In this document: one piece after another, positions 1-9,702 of the stretch
Numbering within the stretch: the first letter of the stretch is position 1
How the letters are laid out: each line of letters starts with the position of its first letter
From: Phaeoceros laevis
Taxonomy: Eukaryota > Anthocerotophyta > Anthocerotopsida > Notothyladales
Direction of reading: 5' to 3'
DNA: 20,881 bases
Assembly (NCBI GenBank): GCA_049999765.1
Contig: JBNGIQ010004521.1
Coordinates: 1-20,881 of the forward strand
Translations under genes and position numbers: made by a program
The notes under the pieces: generated by a model
What the model was told of the DNA's origin: nothing
What the model saw: only the letters and a program-made list of their open reading frames with translations
Database searches by the model: none

Positions 1-216
1 AGTTTAATTCATAAGTGAATTAGTCTCGTACCGAGCACCTCTTTAACTTGTCTATGGTAGATGGCCAGACGGAAGGAACATTACATTTAGAAGTTTAATT
101 CATAAGTGAATTAGTCTCGTACCGAGCACCTCTTTAACTTGTCTATGGTAGATGGCCAGNNNNNNNNNNAGTCTCGTACCGAGCACCTCTTTAACTTGTC
201 TATGGTAGATGGCCAG
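1..216. repeat. 91-bp tandem repeat, three copies, third interrupted by gap
   Basis: The first 91 bases recur at position 92: the 68-base core at 1-68 is repeated at 92-159. After the N run, the last 47 bases of the core appear again at 170-216. The copies are identical where they can be compared. Between copies 1 and 2 lies a 23-base spacer (69-91). If the period is constant, about 44 bases rather than 10 are missing at the gap. No protein or known element is recognised in the unit. It could be a satellite-like array, or an artefact of joining two contig ends that share this sequence. Confidence 0.85.
160..169. other. assembly gap (10 N)
   Basis: Ten undetermined bases lie inside the tandem repeat. 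The sequence on both sides is the same repeat core, so the gap size is probably arbitrary and the copy number unreliable. Confidence 0.98.
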
Positions 217-344
217 TTGACCAAACTCTCATAAGAATTCAAAGTTTGTCTAGGTGTAGAAATGTGGGCTTGACTAAAAAACTAATAAAAATGAAGTATG
301 AAGAAGAATGTTCCAATACGTACGAACATTTCTTTTCTAGTGTT

Positions 345-1118
345 CTACTCTCCAATGGTGGATGAAGCTTCAGACCCATCGCTTCTATTTTCTGTAGCAG
401 AGTACCTCTCCATTTGTGCAGATGATAATAATAGCGGCATTTGTGGGATTGAAACACTAGAAGAGTTTAAACGGGGTCCAGATACATATGAAGAAGGCAA
501 TTGTGGTCCTATAAATTGCTGATGTGATGGAGGTTGTGGTATATAAGAAAGCCAAGCCGTAGGTACTGAATCCGTTAAGGAGAATGGTTGACGACATGAA
601 GGGCATTCAGTAGCTTCACCGGAAGGAAAAGTATAGCTCCACCGCTCAATACATTCGAAATGAAATTGATGACTACATTGGAGATTAACAATTCTCGATA
701 CATGGTCGTAGTGCTCAATGCATATGGAGCATTCATTAGGAACTTTTTCTTGTCGTCGGAGCCATTCCAATGTGGCTTCAACATAATGGATACGATCGTT
801 TAGATACCCTATATCTCCCTCAGGAACTTGCTTAGTAAGTGGAAGTTGAGCCCTTTGCAGTCTCTGGTTTGTTGCATCTAGCTCTCTCAAGAGTGTATTT
901 GATCTTGTCCTTTCTCTACACAGGTCTTCTTCAAGGGTTTCAAATCTTTCCCTTTCACGAGCAAGCTCATCGGCAAGGTGGGACAATCTGCGACGAAAAT
1001 CCCTTGCCTTCTTGCGTGCTGCCCTCAAAGAGATTGAGAGCTCTATGATGGGAACTAGGGAGTCCCCCGCTGGTTCCTGAGGAACTTCTGTAGTTGTAGA
1101 TGCAGCACCAGCTTCCAT
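345..1118 (-). CDS. RING-H2 finger protein with N-terminal coiled coil (probable E3 ubiquitin ligase)
   Basis: An uninterrupted 257-residue frame starts at the ATG at 1118. The frame is open upstream to 1172 but contains no earlier ATG and is closed by TAA at 1173-1175. Residues about 25-95 are rich in Arg, Glu and Leu and look like a coiled coil. A RING-H2 finger follows with all eight ligands: C130, C133, C148, H150, H153, C156, C172, C175. A Trp sits four residues after C156, as is common in E2-binding RINGs. The C-terminal 80 residues are Ser/Pro-rich and probably disordered. Known of the family: RING-H2 proteins recruit E2 enzymes and transfer ubiquitin; substrates cannot be read from sequence. 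No membrane segment or signal peptide is seen. I do not recognise the subfamily. A single exon in an otherwise intron-rich window might mean a retroposed or element-carried gene, but many plant RING genes lack introns. Confidence 0.75.
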   Translation of the reverse strand: MEAGAASTTTEVPQEPAGDSLVPIIELSISLRAARKKARDFRRRLSHLADELARERERFETLEEDLCRERTRSNTLLRELDATNQRLQRAQLPLTKQVPEGDIGYLNDRIHYVEATLEWLRRQEKVPNECSICIEHYDHVSRIVNLQCSHQFHFECIERWSYTFPSGEATECPSCRQPFSLTDSVPTAWLSYIPQPPSHQQFIGPQLPSSYVSGPRLNSSSVSIPQMPLLLSSAQMERYSATENRSDGSEASSTIGE

Positions 1119-4037
1119 CACACATCCCAAAATTATCCTCAAGCTTCTCGCAGTTTTAGCTCTTCCTCTCACTTAGGAGAAGGTCTTCGTACACGTTCGT
1201 TGAGCAAAGCCAGAAACCTTTCAAATTGCAAAAACCGGATAGGGCTATAAGGCGTGGACCGCACTCTAGACTAAGCTGGGATGGAAGGCCATTGGCTGAC
1301 AATACGGCCGGATACCAGCGCGTGCGCTGTCTTCCGTATAAGGAAGCGCTTCCTGCGCAGGCGGCGTGGAGTTTGGGAATCTATACGCTAACAATCCAGC
1401 TTGCTGCGCTGAGCCTGGTTTGCGACGACAGCGTTTTTTCGTGGGACCGCCTCCATCAGGTCAAACTGAGCTTCAGACTGGGAGAATTTTACCTCGAGAA
1501 TCGCCCGTGAGCGATGTCACTGCAGCCCCGCTGACACAGGCTCCTCCGGGCCTCCTCCAGCCGCTTTCACGTAAGACGTTAGGTTCCACGTCAGTTCGCA
1601 TTAACTGGCTTTGTAGATGCGAACATGCCTTGAGTGTGAACCAAGCCACAGTTAAACCGGCAAGCCAGTCTGGAGGACGTCTTGTACCTGCTCAACATGA
1701 ATGATGAAAGTCACTCCCCTAGCCTACCTTATTGTGCCCTTTCATGGTCACGTCTGGGCCAGGGATGATGATCACCAACGAACAACCCCATGTGATGAGC
1801 AGGAAACTTGTCCTGCTCCCTACATGCGACGAGATGCACGGGCCCTTTCAGACTCCCTCCACTGAATCTGTAAGAGCAAGCGAGAGCGACCCATCTTCCA
1901 ATCTCAGGCAATCCGATTGCGGTCTCGAGTTGCCTGTCAGGCGGTGCAGGCAGCGTTGGCAAGCTGAATGAGAACAAAAAAATTACCTTGAGTCAGGGAG
2001 CATGAGGTGGCACAGCTCTGAGCTGTTGCTGACGAGGCCTGTAGTAGCCAGTGTTGCCTCCTCGGAGCGTATGCCCCTCACAAGCGCTCAGATCGAATGG
2101 GAATCAAGCAGTCTTGTGGCCTCGGCTAGCCTACTGCCATGTGGAGGTGAGCTGGTGTCTGCAGACGAAGGTACACCGCCCGTGCCAACTGTGCTGCTGC
2201 GACTCTTACTTTCCACCTGACCCTGGCAGCAGAGATAGAATAGGGTGGGATGATAGCACTTGCCCTACATAGCTTCACTCCATGTCTCGAGAACAGCAAA
2301 GCCAGCCCACAAGTGCAAGCGCAGGGCGGCAAGAGGCAATTGAAATCGGCAGCAAGAGACGTACAAGTTGTAAAACACTTGGGACAGCGGGCCCGGTACC
2401 AGAATCCAAGCAAGGCAGATCAAGGAGGGAAACTACGGCTGCCAAGTCAGATGGGCATGCCACACGTATCATATCTAGTCCCACGCCTACAGGCATGAAG
2501 GCACGGAAGGGCCATAGAGCAAGCCAAGAACGGGCAGGCCAGGGCTGTCATAACTCTCTGTAATTCATCAGCACTTGATACGGCGCTTCCTTGCTAAGAA
2601 GATAATCTTGCTCCGCATCTGTCCTGGCTCAGCTTGTACCACAAGCAGAGAATATGCCTTCGTTGGTCATGTTGCTATATCCGGCAAAAGAGTTGAGCCC
2701 ATATATCATCTACACTCAGCCAGCCACTCAGCAGGTCAAGAAGAGCCTGCATAGAGATGCCGAGGTCTGATAACCCTTCAACTCCAAGAAACGTTTAGTG
2801 CGTGTCTAACCAGTTTCAAGTACTCACCTTTTGAGTACCGAGTCCCTACAAGCTTGCGAGTACCAGGCTGCAAAGCTTTAGCGTGAGAATCAGCAAGCTT
2901 GTTATACCCGTCCATCAACACAACGTGACGAAGTGCATAATAAATCGTTTGCAGCCAAGCTAGTCAGCCCAACACCACCACCCAGTTCACAACGGATACA
3001 ATCAGAAAATGCTTGGTTAATGCGAGTCAGAAACTGGCATCCAAGGAGTCGAACTTCTGTGCCAAGAAAGTCACAAATTGCTTAGAACCTTGTCCCTTTA
3101 CTTGGATGAGTAACAGCAAACGCAAGGCAAGCACATCTCTGGCATGAACCGATAGAAACTGCTCCTGGCAATTTCGGTAAACTGCTTCTGCATTCTTCTC
3201 CCATTGCCAGTCTACCATAAAGGGAGGCGCTCAAGTTTGACAACAACAGTTGGACGGCCTTCTGGGTCAAAACCAGAAAAAACGAATCTTGCTGCCTGTA
3301 TCCCTTGTTCATGACTTGCTTCTCACCAACACTTTGCTCACGTATGGATGAAAACCAGTGCAAAAATGCAAAATTCCCTCATCAGCCAGAAACATAACAA
3401 GTCACCAGATACTAGCGCCACCACACATAAGGCATCCGCACAAGTTGCAAAATTAAGACAAGACATCACGTGGCAGAGAGCACGAAAATGGAACGAACAG
3501 CATGGTGTCCTAACCTTGCATAGTAGACCTCCCTTGGGCAGAGCACGGAAAGATTAGGCACCTGCGACATTCATCCCTGGGGACAGTTTACAACGGTTTG
3601 GAAACCTTTCGACTCCGACTGGGAAGGGATGCCGTGTCAACTAAGTAACGGAGCGAGCAACACCCCTGTAACGGTCCGTAGGAAGAGCAGACCTTCGGCC
3701 CACAGGAATGGACAAAACGTCCCATAAAGCACCCAGTAGTAGCTGTACTACGTCTTGCACTGGAAAACGGGCTACTCAGTCACTTGCATCTATTTTTCCA
3801 AGAAGTATAGGAATATGAAGACAACAGCAACCCAACAACCTGCTTGCTAAGACTGTCACAGAGCCTGGCTAATTAAGAAAAGCACAGGAGAAAGCTCGTA
3901 AGTTCAAGGCAATAAGAGTTTCCTGTCCGCAGCTTTCCTGGTGTGGGAAGCTGAGTGTGCAACATAAATGAACCTGTCAGGAACCTGCCTGTGTCCCGTT
4001 CTGATGTTCTGCAATAGACAAGCTCACTAACAAACCG
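1119..4037. other. gene-poor intergenic stretch with coding-like scraps
   Basis: About 2.9 kb with no gene I can support. The open frames here are short, overlap on both strands, and lack recognisable domains. The minus strand between about 2790 and 3300 has protein-like fragments with plausible splice signals: a strong donor AG|GTGAGTA at about 2828 and a TGCAG acceptor about 40 bases upstream of it in the minus sense. The fragments cannot be joined in one frame. An inverted repeat (gtactca/tgagtac) overlaps that donor. The stretch may contain decayed genes. Confidence 0.5.
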
Positions 4038-4092
4038 TGCTGAGATGTTGAATCTGCCCTTGACAGCCTTGAGATAGGTCCTAAGAGCACAC

Positions 4093-4690
4093 GTAGAGCA
4101 GTCAAGAAGGCTCAGCTCTCAGTAGCCCGTAGGCTCGATGCAACGTTTTGTGCACCTTGATAGGCAGCTAGTACAGGATTTTCAAGACTTCTCTCAGGTA
4201 GTCTCAATCTCGTGGTTTATTAGTCATCAATCAAGCGCTGGCAACATACTCTGAACTTTTGAGGGAAGGCCCTCACAACCAATGTACTGTACTAGTTGTA
4301 ACTCTAGGATTTCTTCTAATCCACTGAGGTAGCTAGTAATCTGTTTGTACAATCGACGGAGGCAGATTAACACAGTACTACCGGGGTTACTTAACAAAAC
4401 CTAGGCAATGCTCCAAGTACAAGGCTCAGACAATTGCTAGCTGTAACTTCATAATATTGCCTGAGCTGGTCACACACGAAAAAAGCCGTTGTCGTGAACC
4501 TGTAACTTGCCAAATCAAGCAAATCATTCTTGGGTGAGCTAGCATGGAGATAATACTGACGGTCCTGAAGAGGCAGCAAGGGGACAGGACTACCGGAAAG
4601 AGTTCCAGTGTACACAAGCTTGCGCCAGTTCTGGGCAGAACTGGCCCACAAGTACCTGATAGGAAGTCCGGTGGACGATGACCGCAACGA
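4093..4690 (-). pseudogene. decayed TIM13 copy (two exon remnants)
   Basis: Both exons of the intact TIM13 at 5785-6455 have recognisable remnants here in the same order and orientation. Exon 2 remnant (4093-4202): reading from 4202, codons align with TIM13 exon 2, and the second twin-Cys segment reads CLSRC against CVSRC, followed by R-x-I-E-x-T-G in both. The 42-base core matches at 30 positions by hand count, with many third-base differences. It has in-frame stops at 4194-4196, 4182-4184 and 4119-4121, an in-frame loss of about 36 bases, and the first Cys of the first pair changed to Ser. Exon 1 remnant (4594-4690): about 45 of 69 bases match, ending at a GT in the position of the real donor. 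The start codon is lost. The intervening 'intron' (391 bases) is close to the real one (407). Weak similarity continues downstream (around 4038-4071 against 5697-5732). This is an old local duplication, non-functional as a Tim13. Confidence 0.72.
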
Positions 4691-5784
4691 AGAGAAAGCA
4701 ACGAAGCCCCTCCACTCTTGCTGCAACAACGGACAAAGCCTCCAGCTGAAAGCGCGTCGGCAGCTGCTAGCACACCAGCTCGACTTCCGCCACAGCAGTC
4801 CTAGAACAGTGGGACCAGGAACCAAGTAAATTGCATCTGCCACCATTGCCTCGCAAGGGCTTCCAGACATATAAACATAGATCGGACCAGTTAGCAGGTT
4901 CAAAAACATCGGGCATGGGCTAGCCAAGTAGTATCCTGTGCAGCCTTACTCGTTGGTAGGTCGCTGGTTGTTTTCAGCTACAGTTATTAGTTCGGGGCCC
5001 TCTACAGCATGCTTGGCATGGCAAGCAACTTCGGTGGTGCTGGTGGTCCGGTTACAGTTTCGAGTTCTAGTCTGAGGGTTTTTTCCGGAAGAGAAGAAGA
5101 AGTGCATTTAGTATAATGATTGACGGGGCACTTGCGTACCACGCATGTGGCGAAATGAGAGGCCACGAGAATGAAGAGGAACCTACTCCTTGTGCAGTGT
5201 TGAAAAGAATTGTGAGACGAATGGCACGAATCTTCGACCTTGAAGTGCTCTTGTGATAAGTCGGTTGTGACTTCTACGTAGCCATTGTCGGAATGCAATC
5301 CTGGCTTTGGGTAGAGCCAAGGGTCCAAACCTCAACACTACTGCCCACTGGATACTGGCTATATGCTGAAATCGGCATAACAAACGTGACTGCTGTCAGC
5401 AACTGAACTTGGCCATGGTAATAGGTGTCGCTCGTCTAGCATTTCCTCTCCCAGTCTTTGCAGTTACAAAAAAAGTCTAATCATTAGCAAGTGGTGTAAC
5501 CTGCAGGTCCTGCAGTGCACCCAGTCTAAAGGGCATCTGCAGGCCAGACAGCATTTCTCCTTTAAGTCAAGGCTGCGAACCAGATTGCAAACACGTTGAG
5601 CCAGCGTCCCAACCATACCATGAAGGAGCCACAAAACGGCTGAGCAATAAGCTTGCCTGCTCAGCTATGCTGGTACTCCGGTATCACAAGTCCTGCCGAG
5701 ATGTGACTGCTCTCATGTAACTTACAGCCTTGGGAATACGTTTTTGGTTCTCCCATGAATCACAACAGCAGCTGGAGCCAGGGC
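4691..5784. other. intergenic stretch between the TIM13 remnant and TIM13
   Basis: No gene is supported. If the duplication unit is about 1.7 kb, this interval should be the diverged counterpart of TIM13 upstream DNA joined to TIM13 downstream DNA. The 3' untranslated region of TIM13 must lie at its right end (below 5785). I see no canonical AATAAA signal for TIM13 on the minus strand close to the stop codon. Confidence 0.45.
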
Positions 5785-6455
5785 CTACCCAGGTACAGCA
5801 CTCATTATGGCTTTGCTTACAATACCTGTAGCCTCGATGTAACGTTCTACACATCTAGAAACGCAACTGCTCTCACCGTTACCGAGGCTGCTGCTCGGCT
5901 TTGGGACACATTTGGTGAAACACTTCTCTCTTACAGTCTGCAGCAGCAAAAAGTGGCAATCGGTTAGCACATAGCAATGTTACAACATCACAGTCTGCTA
6001 CTATGTTAGTCTACGATGTTGGCCAACAGGAGCTGTTTGCAATTGTGCATATCGTCCCATACTGTTTACTCTTTACCTACAGAATCAGCAAATGTGCACC
6101 CTCACGCAGGGAAGTGAGCATGCCCAAGTAGCAGCATACAACAAAATTAGGCTAAACCCAGGGCAACATTCCAAACACCACTGCCCCGGATTCGTAGGTC
6201 ACTCTCTGACTGGCATGCGGACCAGAACACAACGCACGGGATGAGCAAGCACGCATCACTCCCAAGCTAGAGACTACACTCAACCAGTAATGCTGCTTGG
6301 ATCCCGAACCTCCTGAACCGGTGAGACATAGTGGTGAGTGTTACCGAGAAGAATTCTTCAGCGTAGGCTTGGGCAAGTTCCGCTTTGAATTCGTCCATAA
6401 GGGCCTCATTGGACGGTCCGCTGGACATCGAGGGAGAAGAGGTGAAGGAGTCCAT
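5785..6455 (-). CDS. TIM13: mitochondrial import inner membrane translocase subunit Tim13
   Basis: Two exons: 6345-6455 (37 codons from the ATG at 6455) and 5785-5937 (50 codons plus TAG), joined in phase 0 across a 407-base intron (donor TCG|GTAACA, acceptor CTGCTGCAG|ACT). The product is 87 residues, the usual length for Tim13. The helical start carries the family stretch ending AQAYAEEFFS, followed by the twin CX3C signature C43-x3-C47-x14-C62-x3-C66 and the conserved RYIEATGI segment. Known role: Tim8-Tim13 small-Tim complexes chaperone hydrophobic precursors across the mitochondrial intermembrane space, and the cysteines form two disulfides through Mia40/Erv1 oxidation. No cleavable presequence is expected or seen. 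A decayed second copy lies about 1.7 kb to the left. A short minisatellite and a TGGGCC (site II-like) element lie upstream of the start. The paired exons and complete motif make this a confident call. Confidence 0.95.
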
Positions 6456-6515
6456 CGTCCTCAATACCGGTGGGCACCGAGCTCCTTCGATGTACGCTGT
6501 TGTGCTTGCGTCACA

Positions 6516-6610
6516 GCTGATGAGTTAGGGCTGATGCGTTAGGCTGATGCGTTAGGCTGATGCGTTAGGGCTGATGCGGCAGGGCCGATGCGTTAGGGCC
6601 GATGCGTTAG
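6516..6610. repeat. 13-15 bp minisatellite upstream of TIM13
   Basis: Seven imperfect units of the type ctgatgcgttaggg run head to tail, with ct/cc and gttagg/gttaggg variants and one cggcaggg unit. The array starts 61 bases upstream of the TIM13 ATG, so it lies in the promoter or 5' untranslated region of that gene. On the minus strand each unit gives CCTAAC or CCCTAAC, which resembles but does not equal the plant telo-box AAACCCTAA. Confidence 0.85.
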
Positions 6611-6658
6611 TGCAGCACGTTCCGCCACGGCAGCCCTAGGAAGAATTCCAAGTCAACA

Positions 6659-6664
6659 TGGGCC
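6659..6664. promoter_or_regulatory. TGGGCC element (site II-like) upstream of TIM13
   Basis: TGGGCC matches the TGGGCY consensus of plant site II elements, which are enriched upstream of nuclear genes for mitochondrial proteins. It lies about 204 bases upstream of the TIM13 start. A single six-base match is weak evidence; the call rests on context. Confidence 0.25.
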
Positions 6665-6824
6665 ACTAATAAGCCAAGCTCACAGGCCAGGGGAGGCCCA
6701 CATGGATCGTGCAAGGCACGTGAGCGGCCATCGAACCTGGGCACTTGCATCCCCGTCGTAGTTTACTCGACGATATTGGTTGCCGGAATCCATTCCAGAT
6801 TAGCAGGCGGAAAGCGGATTAGGT

Positions 6825-6848
6825 GGTTACTAGGTTACTGGGTTACTA
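6825..6848. repeat. 8-bp tandem repeat, three units
   Basis: Three consecutive copies of ggttactR. No function is apparent. Confidence 0.7.
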
Positions 6849-8502
6849 GGTGATGCCGTGCAATCAGTCACTCACACTCGCTTGCAGAGGTAGCCCTAGA
6901 CTGGGGCGTGGATAATGAGTTGCTGGATGAAGGAAAGCCTTGAGAATGATTGGTTAAGCTTGGGACGGGGCCCTCGTTCCGTTCCGTTCCACCCATTCGT
7001 CTTTGTGCGTGAATACACATATGCATACATGGACAAGATGGCGTACACGCCAGGAGCAGAGGCAGTCAGTCGTCAAGTGATGAGCGGGCCGAGTGACCAG
7101 CCGTTGGGGTCACTGACTGACCACGACATTGATATTTGCCAACTTTTTTTTGTGCTGCTTTTGTTTTGGGTTTCAATGTTCACGCCTGCCTGCCGTCCTT
7201 TTGTACCGTTCCGTTTCGTTCCGTCCAGTGTGTGCCTGTCTGCTGCTTTATAACGTCTACTGTAGGTAATACGGGAGGAGTCACGGAATGCGATGCAAGC
7301 AATGCGAGAGAGGGGACAACGGTCAAGTGTCGGCAGAAGGAGACGAGCCACACACTCGTCACCTACCATACCAACCTACCCCAAGTAAGGAATAGCCTTT
7401 TTCCTTTTGCACCTCTCGTCGCCTGGCGCAATTAGCACCCATTATTGCCGCGAAAATTTTTTTGAGGGGGGAGCCAATGGACGCCGCCCGGGTCGTCGTA
7501 TCCTGGAAATAGCAAGCACGGGGGGAACAGGTAAACCCGGCTATTTCTGGTGCGTCCTCCAATCGCTGCCCACCGTCGGAGGGAAGGAAGGAATATATGT
7601 ATATTGATTTCATTTTCCTTGGCTTTCCTGATGCTCCACGCAGGGCGGGGCGGGCGTAGCAGAGCAGGCAGGGCTATCATGATATTCCTTTCGTTTGTGC
7701 AGAAAATAAAAGGAAATGACCGCCGTACGTCACTGCGAGGGGAGGGGAGGGGTTGTTGCCCAAGGTGCTTTTTTATTTTCGCAAATATGTCACGTTCGTG
7801 ACGCTACTACACGAACGTTGTTTGTTTCCATCCTTGAAGAGGACTATTTCTGGCTGCAGTAGTGCACCAAATGAAATGTGAGAAACGTTCAAGGAATAGT
7901 AGGAGCATGGCTTGGCTGTTGTTGGGTAACACCAAAGCTGCGGTTACCTCACCGGGTCTTCTGTCCATCTACATAAATATAGCAAAAACCTGTAAACAAA
8001 AAGGAAGAGGGGGTCAATCAATCGCAAGCATATTTTGCAGGGCCCAGTCAGCGAGTGGGGGAGGAAGTGGAGATGCCTTTGTCGGATACATGCGAAGGTG
8101 GGAAGGAAGCTGGGTAGACTGTTTCCTGGGCCACACTTAGTCTAAACCCCTTAATAACGGGTGGCCACAAAAAAAACAATTTGTATGTCCATTACTACAT
8201 TCGTAACTAATACCTAACATGAAGGGGAAGGCTTCTTGTGCTGCTGTATAATAATCCAGGACTTAGTCTCAGTGACACTGTAGAAGAGTCTATAAGGCTC
8301 TGTTTTTGTGTGAGCAGGAAGAGGGAGGGTGGCACACGCGGAAGTGATGAGCTCTATGATTGTCACTCGCTCACGGACTTTCCACAAGTACACACACCAA
8401 CCCAACATATCTTTTAGGCGACTGTCCAGTCTCCATTTTCGCTACGTATCCAGGGGCGTATGTCTGTGTCCCGTACTGCTGTACTGCGCACCATCCACAT
8501 CC

Positions 8503-8526
8503 ATGTCATGTCGTATGACATGACAT
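8503..8526. repeat. perfect 10-bp inverted repeat with 4-bp spacer
   Basis: The arms atgtcatgtc and gacatgacat are exact reverse complements separated by gtat. Each arm contains TGTCA/TGACA words. It could be a binding site for a dimeric factor or simply a cruciform-prone palindrome. Confidence 0.8.
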
Positions 8527-8587
8527 CACATGTGGGCTGTTGCTTAGTAGTATCTGGTTGCGCTTTGGATTCGAATGCTCGGAGCTT

Positions 8588-8615
8588 CTTGCCTGTCCGC
8601 GGGCAGGCAGGCAAG
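8588..8615. repeat. 8-bp inverted repeat in GCAGG-rich tract
   Basis: cttgcctg (8588-8595) pairs with caggcaag (8608-8615) around a 12-base loop; more GGCAGG words follow up to 8631. No gene context gives it a role. Confidence 0.5.
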
Positions 8616-9160
8616 GCAGGCAGGGGCAGGCATTCCGCCTTTTTCACTTCTTCCCAAATATGCCTCACTTCTAATAAGCAAAGATTGAATGAATTCAAGT
8701 GCCAAATGCAACAAGCGGTACTCACAGTGCCAACCAGGCCATCCACCGGATTCCACTGCATTTCGCCTTTTCTCAAATGCAAATGCGGCCTCATGAGTGA
8801 ACCCACGGATGAATGAACCAAGACGATTCACGTCACCTAGTCTTACTGCCCTGCAATTACGGGTGACCGGCACGTCGGGTCATTGTCAGGTGCATATTAT
8901 TACTCTATGTAGTCATGTACAAAGTTTACAAACCTACCCTCTTCTCGCTCTCTCTCCATCTCTTACCACTTGCCTCTCTCTTTTATTTTTCTGTTTCTGC
9001 GCTCGTCTTTGTTGGCACTTGGCAGCTTTTAATAGGTGGTGCTCTACATGGGAAAATGGGGAGGAGGTTGCAACATACTATGCACAGCACATTAGCGTCT
9101 AGAGGCATGCACGTCCCAACAATTACCATCCGCATCTTGCAGCATCTTGTCGGATGCCAG

Positions 9161-9256
9161 CCCATTCATTCCATTCAATCCCATCTCCTACCACCCCATC
9201 TCATCCCATCCATCTATCCACATGGGAGGTTGGGGTTGGGTTAGGTTAGGTATGGG
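9161..9256. repeat. CCATC-rich tract followed by G-rich, telomere-like tract
   Basis: From 9161 to about 9222 the plus strand is built of CCCATY words. From 9223 it switches to GGG/GGTT/TTAGG words. The two halves are partly complementary and the G-rich half has four runs of at least three G. Confidence 0.6.
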
Positions 9257-9702
9257 ACAGAAGGCCCCAATGATGTGGGCAACCTCAACCACCAAGTCTA
9301 TCTACCAGCACCTACAAAAAAGAAGCTCCCCCTCCTCCCATGGAAAAAAAGGACCAACTGCACTGCACTGTCGTGACTGTCTTGTGACCTGACCTGCCGG
9401 TTAAACGGATTCCTGGGACACAACTACAGCTAGCTGAAAACGACGGGTCTTGACCACCTGCAAACCTGACCTGACCCCAACTGACGGGACCTGACCTCCC
9501 GTCTTTCCAAAGGGGGAATCATAAGTAGAGTTAGGATTAAGAAGAGGAAGGAAGAAGGGCATTCTTTGAACGCCGCTTTCTTCTTTCTTCCCCTGTTGCG
9601 CTTCTGCCTGTCTGTGCGGTGGTGCGTTTTTAGGCCTTCTTCGCGAACCGACCCGTTTCCCAGGACACACACAACACAGACATACCAAGCACAGAAGAAG
9701 GC

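Larger units (their letters stand above)
6849..9700. other. intergenic stretch, no gene seen
   Basis: About 2.85 kb with only short, unsupported open frames on both strands. It contains simple-sequence features: gttcc-rich runs near 6975 and 7205, a perfect inverted repeat at 8503-8526, a GCAGG-rich hairpin at 8588-8615, a CCATC-rich then G-rich tract at 9161-9256, and repeated acctgacc words between 9385 and 9500. It probably holds distal regulatory sequence for TIM13 on one side and the AHL gene on the other. Confidence 0.5.

Noticed and set aside
1119-1172. 18-residue N-terminal extension of the RING-H2 protein
   Set aside because: The open frame begins with GTG and has no ATG before 1118. 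A eukaryotic start at GTG is not supported.
1366-1704. 112-codon open frame on the plus strand
   Set aside because: No domain, poor composition for a protein, and overlapping alternatives of similar length.
3040-3062. tRNA T-arm-like sequence (minus strand AGTTCGACTC)
   Set aside because: The flanking bases do not form a five-pair stem and no acceptor, D or anticodon arm can be found around it.
4391-4927. 178-codon open frame on the minus strand
   Set aside because: It starts with TTG, has no recognisable domain, and runs through the TIM13 exon 1 remnant without matching it in protein sense beyond the shared DNA.
6516-6610. CRISPR-like or telomeric array
   Set aside because: Units are contiguous and of 13-15 bp with no spacers, and the words differ from the plant telomere TTTAGGG.
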